DNA of 64,000 nt from Segniliparus rotundus DSM 44985 (GTDB taxonomy: Bacteria; Actinomycetota; Actinomycetes; Mycobacteriales; Mycobacteriaceae), in NCBI RefSeq assembly GCF_000092825.1, contig NC_014168.1, positions 2,099,946 to 2,163,945 of the forward strand, given 5' to 3'. The first letter of the stretch is position 1. Each line of letters begins with the position of its first letter. This document shows positions 9,449-18,680 of the stretch, piece after piece. The translations under genes were made by a program, and so were the position numbers. The notes beneath the pieces were generated by a model. That model saw nothing but the letters and a program-made list of their open reading frames with translations. It had not been told where the DNA came from and ran no database searches.

Positions 9449-10725
9449 GGCACCAGCCCCTCTCCGGCCACAGCCTTGCGCACCTGCTGGTCGATCACGT
9501 CTGCCGTGCGCTCCGGGTCGATGTCCCCCGGCGGGCTGAGCTTCGCCGTGACGAGCTTGGAGAGCGTCTGATAGACGGGGGTCGCGGGGCGGATCGCGGC
9601 GGAGTCGGCCTGGAGCTGCCCTAAGACCTGCTGCCACAGCGGGTACACCGCCTGGAAGCGGGGATCGTCGAACACCGCTCGAATGGTGGGGGGAACCCCG
9701 TTGTCCACGGAGGTTAGCCGCTGCTCTTGTTCGCCGGTGATGCACGCGGCAGCGCGCAACGCGAGGTCGCGATGCCTGCTCGTCGACGCCACTGCCAGGT
9801 TGAACCCGCCCAGCGTCACCCGTGCGGGTTTGTCCGCCTGCGCCCTCGGGTACGGGCTGTGCCCGAGGTCCTGGGGCGCGAACACCACGCCGCCGGTTTT
9901 CGCGTTCTCGTTGACGCTGTTGAGCACATACGGCCAGTTCAACTCGAAGGCCGCTCGGCCTTGTTCCAGCGCGAGCCGCGACGTGGTCTCGTCCGCCTGC
10001 GCGATGGACGGGTCCGCGCCCCGCGCCCGCGCGACGTCCCGGATGATGGTGAGCGCTGTGACGGTCGCCGCCCTGTGCTGCGGGGTGTCCGTGAGGGTGG
10101 GGGTTTTGCCGTCCGGCGCGAGGATCGCGCCGCCCGCGCTGGCGAGCAGCGTGTTGAACCAGGCCATGAGCCCTTCGTAGGGAGCGCCTTGGACGGCCAC
10201 TTGCCCTGGCTCTCCTGCCGAGGCGAGGCGCTGCGCCTGGTCGATCAGTTCAGCCCAGGTGCTCGGGGCATGGTCCGCGAGGTCTTTGCGGTACCAGAGC
10301 AGCTGGGTGTTGGTGTTCGCGGGGAAGGCGTAGAGCACGCCTTTCCACAACGCGGTCGAGTATGGGCCGGGCAGGGTTTTGGCGCGGACTTGCGAGAGGG
10401 TCTGATCCGGCAGGGGCACCGCCCAGCCAGCCTCGGCGAATTCGGCGGTCCACACCACGTCGAGGAGCATGAGGTCCAAGCCCGCGTCGTTCCCGGCGAG
10501 CCGCCGCGCGAGTTGGAGCCGCTGCGAATCCGTGTCTCTCGGCAGCAGCCGGGTCCCGATCCGGTATTGGGGAGTGCTGCAGTCCTGCGCCGCGCGGCGG
10601 TATTGTTTCGCTTCATTGCCCGACACGTAGAACCACAACATGAGCGGTCCGGGCGCAGGCGAGCACGAGGCGACAAGCCCGACGGCCAAGATCGCCGCGG
10701 CGATGGCTCTGGCGACTCGGCTCAT
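9445..10725 (-). CDS. lpqY: Sugar-binding lipoprotein LpqY
   Basis: A 426-residue family-1 extracellular solute-binding protein. The signal peptide ends with lipobox VASC near residue 21. The mature sequence has typical features of this fold: DLMLLDVVWTAEFAEAGWA, the hinge LLWYRKDLADHAPSTWAEL and a C-terminal ATPVYQTLSKLVTAKL. Position upstream of sugA-sugB with 4-bp overlaps marks it as the receptor of the trehalose-type importer. Ten bp separate its start from the stop of the SGNH hydrolase gene, so read-through from that gene is possible. Confidence 0.9.
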   Translation of the reverse strand: MSRVARAIAAAILAVGLVASCSPAPGPLMLWFYVSGNEAKQYRRAAQDCSTPQYRIGTRLLPRDTDSQRLQLARRLAGNDAGLDLMLLDVVWTAEFAEAGWAVPLPDQTLSQVRAKTLPGPYSTALWKGVLYAFPANTNTQLLWYRKDLADHAPSTWAELIDQAQRLASAGEPGQVAVQGAPYEGLMAWFNTLLASAGGAILAPDGKTPTLTDTPQHRAATVTALTIIRDVARARGADPSIAQADETTSRLALEQGRAAFELNWPYVLNSVNENAKTGGVVFAPQDLGHSPYPRAQADKPARVTLGGFNLAVASTSRHRDLALRAAACITGEQEQRLTSVDNGVPPTIRAVFDDPRFQAVYPLWQQVLGQLQADSAAIRPATPVYQTLSKLVTAKLSPPGDIDPERTADVIDQQVRKAVAGEGLVP

Positions 10726-10734
10726 CGGCTCAGA

Positions 10735-11619
10735 TTACCGCCCGAGCGAAGCCAGCACCGCTTTCGCCATACCGTCTTCGCCCTCGGCCAGTGGGTGCAG
10801 GGAGATGTCGCTGCCGAGAAGCGCGCCGCCGCCGGTGACCCAAGGGGTGTCGGAGCACACGCCGTGGCCTGCGGCCGCGGCGGCGGCGTCCACGTACTTC
10901 GACCCGGTCTGGGCGGCCGCCTTCTTGAGCGCGTTGTTCAACGTGCCTTGGACGCCGTCGATGTACGCGGCGTCCTGGGCGTTGTACGGCCCCCAAGCGG
11001 GGCACCAGGCCGAGCCGACCCTGATGTAGCCCACAACCTCCACCGTGGCTTTCGGCGCGATCTGGTGGATCTGGCGCAGCGTGTCGGCGACCGATCCCTC
11101 CAGCCGCGCGGAGAAGTCGTTCATATCGGCGAGCTGCGGCTTGGCCTGCACCTTCTGCTCGCAGCCGCCCCCGCCGATGTTGCACTCGAAGAACACGGCT
11201 TGGGCGAGGCCGTCGTTGTTCGCCCCGACGGTGAGCGTCACCAGATCAGTGTCCGGTGTGACCGCGTCCAGTTGCGGCGCGCGGGAGTCCCCGAGCGGGC
11301 CGGACTCCCCGCCCGTGATGCCGTACGAGGAAGTCCCGCTGCAGCTCTCGTCGATGAACGACTCGCCTCGCTCGAGGCCCAACGCTTCCGCGACCTGAGA
11401 AGGGTAGTTGCGCAGAGAACGCGAGCAGCTGCCCGAAGCCCCGTCCACCGGGTCGACGCCCGGAGCGGCCGCATAGGAGTCGCCGAGGGCGACGTACTTG
11501 TGGAACTGGGCGTTCTTCCCGCCGGGCGCAGGGTCGGCGAGCGCCGTCTGGGCGCACAGGCAGGACAAGGACACAGCAGCGAAGAGCGCAGCATTGCGCA
11601 ATCGGAGAGACACAACCAT
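10735..11619 (-). CDS. Secreted SGNH-family hydrolase (paralogue A)
   Basis: A 294-residue protein with a Sec signal peptide ending near ALADPAPG. SGNH blocks are visible: GDSYAA (nucleophile Ser) near residue 47, SGTSSYGITGGE, the TVGANNDGLAQ block and SLHPLAEG with the catalytic His near the C-terminus. Six or more Cys suggest disulfides outside the membrane. It likely hydrolyses acyl esters in the envelope or medium. It is a tandem duplicate of the next gene (11656-12540). Confidence 0.88.
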   Translation of the reverse strand: MVVSLRLRNAALFAAVSLSCLCAQTALADPAPGGKNAQFHKYVALGDSYAAAPGVDPVDGASGSCSRSLRNYPSQVAEALGLERGESFIDESCSGTSSYGITGGESGPLGDSRAPQLDAVTPDTDLVTLTVGANNDGLAQAVFFECNIGGGGCEQKVQAKPQLADMNDFSARLEGSVADTLRQIHQIAPKATVEVVGYIRVGSAWCPAWGPYNAQDAAYIDGVQGTLNNALKKAAAQTGSKYVDAAAAAAGHGVCSDTPWVTGGGALLGSDISLHPLAEGEDGMAKAVLASLGR

Positions 11620-11655
11620 GGAGGCTACATGACAAAACCGGCGGCAAGGGCGAAC

Positions 11656-12540
11656 TCAGCGCTTGAGGGCAGCGAGCACGGCGCGGGCGGCGGCCGTTTG
11701 CCCTGCGGGAGACGGGTGCAGCGCGATGTCGCCGCCGAGCGACGCACCACCGCCCGCCACCCACGGATCGTCGGCGCAAACCCCGTGGTCGCTCGACACC
11801 GGGTTCACGTCCACGAACGTGGACCGGCTCGCGACGGCGGCTTCCTTGAGCGCGTTGTTCAACCGCGCTTCAAGCCCGTCGATGTACATCGCGTCCTGGG
11901 CGTTGTACGAGCCCCAGGCGGGGCACCAGGCGATGCCTGCCCGCAGGTAGCTCACGACGAGCACGGTCGCTTTGGGCGCGGCCTGGCGGATTTGGCGCAG
12001 GGCGTCGGCCAGCGATTCCTTGAGTTCGGGGAAGAAGCCGCTCATATCGCCGAGCTGAGGCTTGGCCCGCACCTTCTGCTCGCAGTCGCCCCCGCCGAGG
12101 TCGCAGTCCGAAAAGACGGTCTGCGCGAGGCCGTCGTTGGCCGCGCCGATGGTGACAGTCACCAGATCGGCGTCCGCGTCGACCGCGTCCAGCATCGCGC
12201 TGTGGCCGCCTGCGACCCCCTGCGGCCCTTCGTCCTCAGTGATGCCGTAGGAGGTCGCGCCGCTGCAGGTCGCATCGACGAAACCGCTGTCCCTTTCGAG
12301 GCCGAGGCTGTCTGCGACCTGGGAGGGGTAATTGTTCAGCGATCGCTCGCAGCCGCCCGAAGAAGGGTCCACCGGGTCTTGGAACGGCGCGGCGGCGAAG
12401 GAGTCCCCCAGGGCGACGTACTTGCGCGCATGCGCGTGCTTCCCTCCGGGCGCGGAGTCTGCGAGCGCCACCGGGGACGCCAAGGCGCAGACGAACGACA
12501 CTGCTGTGAGACGGGCGGCCGCACGCCAGCGGGGAGACAT
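11656..12540 (-). CDS. Secreted SGNH-family hydrolase (paralogue B)
   Basis: Also 294 residues: signal peptide ending near VALADSAPG, GDSFAAAP nucleophile block, SGATSYGI, TIGAANDGLAQ and ALHPSPAG with the catalytic His. Blocks and Cys positions match paralogue A throughout, so the pair arose by tandem duplication. ATG 12540 is used; a GTG nine bases upstream (12549) fits the GGAG better and would add three residues. The gene is divergent from mrp, with 45 bp between them. Confidence 0.88.
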   Translation of the reverse strand: MSPRWRAAARLTAVSFVCALASPVALADSAPGGKHAHARKYVALGDSFAAAPFQDPVDPSSGGCERSLNNYPSQVADSLGLERDSGFVDATCSGATSYGITEDEGPQGVAGGHSAMLDAVDADADLVTVTIGAANDGLAQTVFSDCDLGGGDCEQKVRAKPQLGDMSGFFPELKESLADALRQIRQAAPKATVLVVSYLRAGIAWCPAWGSYNAQDAMYIDGLEARLNNALKEAAVASRSTFVDVNPVSSDHGVCADDPWVAGGGASLGGDIALHPSPAGQTAAARAVLAALKR

Positions 12541-12585
12541 GCAGAGCACGGTACTCCTCAGGCGGGCAATGGGTACCATGGACAG

Positions 12586-13701
12586 GTGAGTTCGACAACC
12601 GAAGTCCGACAGGAACAGCTTCTCGGAGCGCTGGGGCGTGTGGTCGATCCAGAGATCCGCAAGCCCATCACGGAGCTGGGCATGGTGAAGTCCGCCGAGC
12701 TCGGCGAGGACGGCGTCGCGCGAATCGCGGTCTATCTGACGACGAAGGCATGCCCGCTCAAGGACGAGATCGCCAAACGCGTGCGCAGCGCCGTTCTGGA
12801 CCTGCCCGGCGTGCGCGAGGTGCAGGTGGACCTCGACGTGATGAACGACGAACAACGCGCCGCGCTGCGCAAATCCTTGCGCGGCGACGCGAAAGACCCG
12901 GTCATCCCCTTCGCGCAGCCGAAATCGCTCACCCGCGTGTACGCGGTCGCGAGCGGCAAGGGCGGCGTCGGGAAATCCACCGTGACGGTGAACCTCGCCG
13001 TGGCGCTCGCCGCGAGAGGACTCGCCGTCGGCGTGCTCGACGCGGACATCTACGGGCACTCCGTGCCGGGGCTTTTGGGATCTCTCGACCGTCCCACGCA
13101 GGTGGAGAGCATGATCATGCCGCCGTTCGCGCACGGCGTCCGGTTCATCTCGGTCGCGCAGTTCACCAAGGACAACACACCTGTGATCTGGCGCGGGCCG
13201 ATGTTGCACCGCGCGCTGCAACAATTCCTCGCCGATGTCTACTGGGGCGATCTGGACGTGCTGCTGCTCGACTTGCCGCCCGGCACCGGCGACGTCGCGA
13301 TCTCGCTCGCCCAGCTGATCCCGAACGCGGAGCTGCTCGTGGTCACCACCCCGCAGCACACCGCCGCGGTGGTCGCCGAGCGCGCGGGCGCGATCGCGGT
13401 GCAGACCCGCCAGTCGATCGCAGGCGTCATCGAAAACATGTCCGGCGGGGTGTTCGGCGAAGGCGGCGGCGAGCAGGTCGCGAACCGGCTGTCCGCAGTG
13501 GTGGGCGGCAAGGTCCCCCTCCTGGGCAGCATCCCGCTGGACGCGGGCCTGCGCGTCTCCGCAGACGAAGGAGCCCCCCTGGTCGTGAGCGAGCCGGAGA
13601 ACCCCGCCGCGGTCACGTTGCGCGAAGTGGCGGCTCGCCTCGCGGTGAAACCTCGAGGGCTTCTCGGCATGTCGCTCTCCGTGGATCCAGTGCGGCATTG
13701 A
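12586..13701 (+). CDS. mrp: Mrp/NBP35-type Fe-S carrier ATPase
   Basis: A 371-residue protein: N-terminal MIP18/DUF59 domain (LGRVVDPEIRKPITELGMVK) followed by a P-loop ATPase with deviant Walker A ASGKGGVGKST near residue 125, LDADIYGHS and DLPPGTGD. ApbC/Mrp proteins load or carry Fe-S clusters in the cytosol. The bacterial CxxC near the C-terminus is not seen, as in many actinobacterial members. GTG 12586 is the only plausible start giving the full DUF59 domain. It is five bases from the MFS gene and is therefore probably co-transcribed with it. Confidence 0.93.
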   Translation: MSSTTEVRQEQLLGALGRVVDPEIRKPITELGMVKSAELGEDGVARIAVYLTTKACPLKDEIAKRVRSAVLDLPGVREVQVDLDVMNDEQRAALRKSLRGDAKDPVIPFAQPKSLTRVYAVASGKGGVGKSTVTVNLAVALAARGLAVGVLDADIYGHSVPGLLGSLDRPTQVESMIMPPFAHGVRFISVAQFTKDNTPVIWRGPMLHRALQQFLADVYWGDLDVLLLDLPPGTGDVAISLAQLIPNAELLVVTTPQHTAAVVAERAGAIAVQTRQSIAGVIENMSGGVFGEGGGEQVANRLSAVVGGKVPLLGSIPLDAGLRVSADEGAPLVVSEPENPAAVTLREVAARLAVKPRGLLGMSLSVDPVRH

Positions 13702-13705
13702 TCCG

Positions 13706-15202
13706 ATGACCGCACAACCCCACCCTCGGGCTGGCGCGCGCGCATGGGTCGGCTTGACCGTCCTCATGCTGCCCGGCCTCCTCATCGCCGTCGACGGCAC
13801 GGTGCTGGGATTCGCCTTGCCGAGCCTCGACGCGGGGCTGCGCCCCTCGGCCACGCAGACGCTCTGGATCGTGGACGCGTACGCGTTCGTTCTGGCCAGT
13901 CTCTTGGTGGCCATGGGCAATGTCGGGGACCTGGTCGGACGGCGCAAGCTGCTCATGATCGGCACAGCCGGTTTCGGCGCGGCTTCTCTTCTATGCGCCT
14001 ACGCGCCAGACGCCCCTGCGCTCATCGCCGGCCGGGCGCTGCTCGGCCTGGCGGGGGCCACCCTCATGCCGTCCACGATATCGCTGCTGCGCAGCATGTT
14101 CCAGGAAGGCCAGCAACGGGTGTTCGCCATCGCTGTGTGGAGCACCGCGTTCAGCGCGGGCTCAGGCCTGGGCCCCATCATCGGCGGCTGGCTGCTGGAC
14201 CATTTTTGGTGGGGCTCAGTCTTTTTGATCAACGTGCCCGTGGTGCTCGTGGCATTGGTGTGCGTGCCGCTCTTCGTCGACGAGTCCCGCAACCCGGAAC
14301 CCGGACAGATCGACCTGCTCAGCGTCCTGCTGTCCCTGCTCGCCATCGTGCCGGTGGTGTACGGGGCGAAAGAGACCGCCAAACACGGGCCGAACCCGGC
14401 CGCATTGGCGGCCGTCGTTTTCGGCTCTTTGATGGGTTGGGTGTTCGTGCGCCGTCAACGCGGCCTCGCCGAGCCGCTGCTCGATGTGGCGCTCCTGCGC
14501 GACCGTCGGTTCTCGTCGGCGGTCGCGGTGAGCTTTGTCGTGGTGTGCGTCCTGGTGGGCACGCAGTTCCTCATTCCTCAGTATTTGCAACTGGTCCTCG
14601 GGATTCCCGCAAGCCGCGCGAGCTTCTATCTGCTGCCCGGCGCGGCGGCTTCGGTGGTGTCGGGTTTCGTCGCGGCAGCGGCGATGAAACGCGTCTCGGA
14701 GCGCTCCCTGATCCTCGCGAGCCTGTTTCTCATCGCCGGAGCCAGCGCCGCGTTGTTGGGCCTGAACGCTGAGCACGGGGCAGTCCTCGTCTCGGTGAGC
14801 GGCATGGCAGTGACTTTCGGCTTCGGCGTGGCAATGACCGTCATCAGCGCCATCGTCCTCGACGCGGCGCCGCCACAACGCGCCGGGGCGGCGGCGGGGC
14901 TGTCGGAAACCGCGATCGAACTCGGGGTGGCGATGGGCGTGGCCGTGTTCGGCAGTATCGTCAACGCCGTCTATCAGCTCCGGCTCCGCATCCCCCCCGA
15001 TGCGGAACCGGCAGCAGCGCAGGCGGCGAAGGAAACGCTCGCCAACGCGCTCGCCGCCGGTCTTGGCTCCCCTGCCCGCGTCGCGTTTGTCAGCGGCCTG
15101 TGGGCCGCAAGCGGGGCAGGCGTGGTCCTGACCGGGCTCGCGGTGCTCGCGATGCTGCGCCGACCGGCTCAGAGCGAGACAACAGCGAGAGCGGGCGAAT
15201 AG
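13706..15202 (+). CDS. MFS drug-exporter family (DHA2, 14 TM)
   Basis: A 498-residue major facilitator with about 14 hydrophobic helices. It has the motif C-like LGPIIGGWLLDHFWWGSVFLIN near residue 155 and the antiporter-type GRKLLMIGTAGFG loop. The family exports drugs or lipophilic compounds in exchange for protons. It starts 5 bp after mrp. The 3' end overlaps a decayed minus-strand remnant by 34 bp. Substrate unknown. Confidence 0.9.
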   Translation: MTAQPHPRAGARAWVGLTVLMLPGLLIAVDGTVLGFALPSLDAGLRPSATQTLWIVDAYAFVLASLLVAMGNVGDLVGRRKLLMIGTAGFGAASLLCAYAPDAPALIAGRALLGLAGATLMPSTISLLRSMFQEGQQRVFAIAVWSTAFSAGSGLGPIIGGWLLDHFWWGSVFLINVPVVLVALVCVPLFVDESRNPEPGQIDLLSVLLSLLAIVPVVYGAKETAKHGPNPAALAAVVFGSLMGWVFVRRQRGLAEPLLDVALLRDRRFSSAVAVSFVVVCVLVGTQFLIPQYLQLVLGIPASRASFYLLPGAAASVVSGFVAAAAMKRVSERSLILASLFLIAGASAALLGLNAEHGAVLVSVSGMAVTFGFGVAMTVISAIVLDAAPPQRAGAAAGLSETAIELGVAMGVAVFGSIVNAVYQLRLRIPPDAEPAAAQAAKETLANALAAGLGSPARVAFVSGLWAASGAGVVLTGLAVLAMLRRPAQSETTARAGE

Positions 15203-15475
15203 AGCGAACCGCGCCAAAGCTCTCCCGAGTGCTCGCGCATCCCTGTCACCATGTGAAACTCCCGGCGCTTGACCCGCACCTCGCGGACGACGTTGCCGTC
15301 CGGGGCCAGGCACACACCGTTCGCGAAGGACGAGGCTGGCGGGGTTGTCTTCCCTGTGCCGATGTGGACCACGAACGCCCGGCTGAGGCGACGCAGACCA
15401 CGAGCTCGTCTTCGCCGCGCATTTCCACCCCTTGCGGTCGATCGCCCTGGATGTGGGAGATGACGCGGGGCGGGG
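15169..15475 (-). pseudogene. C-terminal remnant of SMP-30/strictosidine synthase-like protein
   Basis: Two overlapping minus-strand frames read as one sequence if joined near 15375: RVISHIQGDRPQGVEM then ELVVCVASAGR in one, and AFVVHIGTGKTTPPASSF, REFHMVTGMREHSGELW, RGSLYSPALAVVSL in the other. The closing pattern is typical of beta-propeller SMP-30/strictosidine-synthase-like proteins. Only about 95 residues remain, with one frameshift and no N-terminus. It sits directly behind tatB and converges on the MFS gene. Confidence 0.6.
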
Positions 15476-15484
15476 CGTCCGCTG

Positions 15485-15889
15485 CTATGTGGCGTCGGTG
15501 TCGAAGACAGGAGGACCAGAGCGCCGCTCATGGGGAACGGGCGGCGGCGCCTGCGGCGCGTGTGGCTTCGGCGCGTCAGCCCGCTTCGGCGAGAACGGGT
15601 TGAACAAGCTGTCCGCAGACTCGCCATCGAGCAGGTGTTTCGAAACGAGGGCGGACGGCGAAGCCCTGCGCAGCTTGCTCAACTGCTGGATCGGCTCTTG
15701 CAGTTCGGACAGCTCGGGGCCGAGTTGCTCACGAAGCTGGCCCGAGGCGTCTTGGGCGAAAGCGCGCACCTGGCGCAGAGACTTCGTTGCCCAGGTGATC
15801 GCCCCGGGCAAACGCTCGGGGCCGAGGATCACCAACCCCGCGATCAGCAGGACGAAGATCTCTCCCCAGCCTATGGAGCCAAACACCAA
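15485..15889 (-). CDS. tatB: Sec-independent translocase protein TatB
   Basis: A 134-residue protein with the classic Tat A/B start (GSIGWGEIFVLLIAGLVILGP): one membrane helix, then the FGxxGLVILGPERLP hinge and an amphipathic helix, then a Pro-rich tail. TatB binds twin-arginine substrates together with TatC. It is immediately downstream of htrA (4 bp apart), which is the order seen at the mycobacterial sigE locus and supports the TatB over TatA call. Confidence 0.9.
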   Translation of the reverse strand: MVFGSIGWGEIFVLLIAGLVILGPERLPGAITWATKSLRQVRAFAQDASGQLREQLGPELSELQEPIQQLSKLRRASPSALVSKHLLDGESADSLFNPFSPKRADAPKPHAPQAPPPVPHERRSGPPVFDTDAT

Positions 15890-15893
15890 GCGC

Positions 15894-17417
15894 TCATTTC
15901 TGCTTGTCCGAGTCCGGGGTGACCTGGAGTTCCACCGGCTTGTTCTGCCCCTCGCCCCGAAGCACCTTGACCGTGGTCGCCTTCCCGAGCGGCATCTTGC
16001 GCACGCCGACGAGGAACTCGTCCAGACTCGTGACCGGGCGGTCGCCGATCTGGACGATCACGTCGCCCTGTTTGATCCCGCCCCGGTCCGCAGGGCCTCC
16101 TGGCTTCACATCGGCCACCGCGACGCCGCTGCCTTGGTCATTCACCACAGGACGGGCCGAGACGCCGATGACCGGGTGCTCGACCGAGCCGGTTTTGATG
16201 AGCTGGTTCACTTCGCTCTGCGCGTCGTTCGACGGAATCGCGAAGCCGAGGCCAATGCTGCCGTTGTCGTTCGGCGAGAAGATCATCGTGTTGATGCCGA
16301 CGATTTTCCCGTTCAAGTCCACGAGCGGTCCGCCGGAGTTGCCGTGGTTGATCGCCGCGTCGGTCTGCACGGCGTCGATCACCGACGAGGCGGCGACGTC
16401 GTCGGGGCTGTCTTTGGAAGGCAGCACGATCGCCCGGTGCAGAGCGCTGACAATACCGCTGGTCACCGTCTTCGAAAGGCCGAACGGGGCGCCGAAGGCC
16501 ACCACTTCCTCGCCGATGTGGACGTCTTTGGGGTTGACGAACTCCAAAGTCTTGTCCAGTTTCGCGTCGACTTTGACCACAGCGATGTCGCTCTTGGGGT
16601 CCCGGCCCACGATCTTTGCGGGCATACGACGGCCATCGGCGAAAATGACGTCGAGTTTCGCATTGTTCTCCGGCACGGCCGCGCTCTCGACGACGTGGTT
16701 GTTCGTGACGATGTACCCGTCGCCAGCGATGACCGCGCCCGAGCCGGTCTCTTTCACCTTGTCGCCGCCTTGCGTGTACACCGACTCGATGGTCACCACC
16801 GCGGGCGCGACCGCGGCGGCGACCTTTTGCACCGCCTCGGCGTTCGGCGCCGGCGGGGAGCCGGCGAGGTTGATCTCCGGGTGGCTGTCGTCCGTGAGGG
16901 CGCTGTGGGCTTTCGAGACCAAGCCGCCGACGAGGCCGCCGACAAGAGCGATGGCCAAGGCGAAGCATCCGAGCGCGGCGAGCGCTTTGGGGCTGACCTT
17001 GCCGCCGAAAAGCACTTCCCGCGCGCCGAGCCTGCGGCCTGGCGCCGGGTCGGGCGCTGTGGGCTCCGGGTACGCGGCCCCGCCGAGCCGGACCACGGCG
17101 GCGGGGTCGCGCCACGGGTCCTCGGGACGCGTCTCTTCCTGCTGCCCCGGCGCCGAGTGCGGATCGCGCTGCAAGGTGTCCGTCTCGCCAGGCGGCCGGG
17201 AGAACGCCTCCCGCAGAACCGGGTCGGGCGGCGCGAGGGTGTACCCAGATTTCTCCGGCGCGTCGCCTGCCGCGCCCGGCAAGAACGAGCCTTGCACGCC
17301 GTCCGGCCTGCCGAAGAACTGAGCGCTGGCCGCGTCGACGTGCGGGCGCTGCGGGGGCCGAGGCGTGTACTGCGGCCGACCGTCCCGCAGGGGCCGTTCC
17401 GTGTCTGTGGAGTTCAT
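15894..17417 (-). CDS. htrA: Membrane-anchored HtrA/DegP-type serine protease
   Basis: A 507-residue protein. A Pro-rich cytoplasmic region of about 160 residues precedes one membrane helix (ALAALGCFALAIALVGGLVG). The trypsin-like domain follows with catalytic His (VTNNHVVESA), Asp (KSDIAVVKVD) and Ser (NHGNSGGPLVDL), then a PDZ domain (GGPADRGGIKQGDVIVQIGD). It degrades or refolds damaged envelope proteins. ATG 17417 overlaps the rseA stop as ATGA; the longer open frame is an rseA shadow. Membership of the sigE operon implies stress induction. Confidence 0.93.
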   Translation of the reverse strand: MNSTDTERPLRDGRPQYTPRPPQRPHVDAASAQFFGRPDGVQGSFLPGAAGDAPEKSGYTLAPPDPVLREAFSRPPGETDTLQRDPHSAPGQQEETRPEDPWRDPAAVVRLGGAAYPEPTAPDPAPGRRLGAREVLFGGKVSPKALAALGCFALAIALVGGLVGGLVSKAHSALTDDSHPEINLAGSPPAPNAEAVQKVAAAVAPAVVTIESVYTQGGDKVKETGSGAVIAGDGYIVTNNHVVESAAVPENNAKLDVIFADGRRMPAKIVGRDPKSDIAVVKVDAKLDKTLEFVNPKDVHIGEEVVAFGAPFGLSKTVTSGIVSALHRAIVLPSKDSPDDVAASSVIDAVQTDAAINHGNSGGPLVDLNGKIVGINTMIFSPNDNGSIGLGFAIPSNDAQSEVNQLIKTGSVEHPVIGVSARPVVNDQGSGVAVADVKPGGPADRGGIKQGDVIVQIGDRPVTSLDEFLVGVRKMPLGKATTVKVLRGEGQNKPVELQVTPDSDKQK

Positions 17418-17791
17418 CGAGCCGACCCCCCACGACGCTTCTCGTCGTGGGCGGGGAAATCGTCCGCGCGGACAGCCGTGCGCGAGGGAATGGCGCAGAG
17501 CGTTCCGAGCAGTTCCGAGGGGACTTGCACACGAGGCGAATGGCGCAAGGCCGCTCGCGCTTGCATCTGGGCCTGCAACTGCTCTGAGCATTCCGGGCAC
17601 ATTTGGAAATGCTCCCTGGCGCGGGCCGAGGCTTTCTCCCCCAATTTCCCATCGGCGTAAGCCGCGACAGCCTCGAAGGAAATGTGGTCGACAGACCAGA
17701 AATTTTTCGGCGCGGACTTGGTCCCCAGAATCAGCTCCGACCCCCGAGACCAGTGCGCTACGCCACCCTCAACGTTGCGGGGGAGGATCAT
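17414..17791 (-). CDS. rseA: Anti-sigma-E factor RseA
   Basis: A 125-residue ZAS-domain anti-sigma factor: DHISFEAVAAYADGKL, then HFQMCPECSEQL carrying the zinc-binding H-x3-C-x2-C, and RAALRHSPRVQVPSELLG. In mycobacteria RseA holds SigE inactive until oxidised or degraded. It lies 90 bp downstream of sigE and overlaps htrA. The extreme N-terminus is poorly conserved, so the start at 17791 is not certain. Confidence 0.9.
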   Translation of the reverse strand: MILPRNVEGGVAHWSRGSELILGTKSAPKNFWSVDHISFEAVAAYADGKLGEKASARAREHFQMCPECSEQLQAQMQARAALRHSPRVQVPSELLGTLCAIPSRTAVRADDFPAHDEKRRGGSAR

Positions 17792-17881
17792 GAGACCAGG
17801 TCCTTCTCTCTGCGTTCGACGACCGCGGGCTGTGGGCCCTGCGAATACCTACCTATATTCGCAGTATAGCGGCTTCCGGGC

Positions 17882-18562
17882 TCACCGGGCGGCGAGGGCG
17901 AGCTCGCGAGCCATGTCACCACTGCCCCGTCGGCCTCCTTGGGCGAGAAGGCTGTCGCGAATGGCTTGACGGGCCCGATGCAGGCGCGAGCGAACTGTTC
18001 CGAGCTTGACTCCCAGCGAGGTCGCGACTTCTTCGTAAGAAAGGCCTTCGATGTCGCAGAGCACGACGACGGCCCGAAAATCCGGCGGCAGACTGTCGAG
18101 CGCCGACTGCAACGCGGGGTCCAGGTCCGCGTCGACGAGGACCTCCTCCGGGCTCGGAGCCCCGGAGGGCACTCGCTCGTAATCCTCGGGCAGCGCCTCC
18201 ATGCGGATCTTCGTCTTGCGCCGGGCCTGGTCGAGAAACAAATTCGTGGCGATCCGGCGCAGCCACCCCTCGAACACGCCGGGGCGGTACGCGTGCAGCG
18301 AGCGGAACACGCGCAGAAAGGTCTCCTGCGTGAGGTCTTCGGCGTCCTGCTGGTTGCCGGTGAGACGGTAGGCGATCCGGTACACGCGGGCCCCGTGCTC
18401 CCGCACAAGCGCTTCCCAGCTGGGCATGTCCGACGCTTGCCCAGTCATGTCGAACCGGGCCGTCCCTTCGAGCCCCGCGTTCGCGGGAGGGGCGGCCACG
18501 TCGCCGATTTCGTTTTCGACCTCGTTGTCGGCGGCTTGAGCGATCTGCTTGCTTCGTGCCAT
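17882..18562 (-). CDS. sigE: ECF sigma factor SigE
   Basis: A group-4 sigma factor. Region 2 reads [20 protein letters not shown] and [17 protein letters not shown]; region 4 reads [21 protein letters not shown] and [17 protein letters not shown]. The residues before region 2 resemble the mycobacterial SigE leader ([20 protein letters not shown]). ATG 18562 (226 aa) is preferred because AAGGTG lies seven bases upstream; ATG 18661 would give 259 aa and leave only 19 bp before zmp1. The operon sigE-rseA-htrA-tatB is the envelope-stress module. Confidence 0.92.
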   Translation of the reverse strand: MARSKQIAQAADNEVENEIGDVAAPPANAGLEGTARFDMTGQASDMPSWEALVREHGARVYRIAYRLTGNQQDAEDLTQETFLRVFRSLHAYRPGVFEGWLRRIATNLFLDQARRKTKIRMEALPEDYERVPSGAPSPEEVLVDADLDPALQSALDSLPPDFRAVVVLCDIEGLSYEEVATSLGVKLGTVRSRLHRARQAIRDSLLAQGGRRGSGDMARELALAAR

Positions 18563-18668
18563 GACGATCACCTTGTCAGGTCCGGATATGACAATCGTGT
18601 GGGAAACCTGAGCCGAGGCTGAGAATACCAGCCGCGCATCAGCCAGTCCACTGCTTGCCAAAGCTTGC

Positions 18669-18674
18669 TAGGCT
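18669..18674 (+). promoter_or_regulatory. Putative -10 (TAGGCT) of zmp1, leaderless
   Basis: TAGGCT ends six bases before the zmp1 ATG, the spacing expected between a -10 element and a transcription start at the first base of the start codon. No ribosome-binding site is present. The same hexamer recurs before two other genes in this window. Confidence 0.5.
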
Positions 18675-18680
18675 GCATCC

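Noticed and set aside
9727-13701. A 1324-codon plus-strand open frame
   Set aside because: Only its last 371 codons are real (mrp). The rest is the antisense of lpqY and the two SGNH genes, with Arg/Gly-rich composition.
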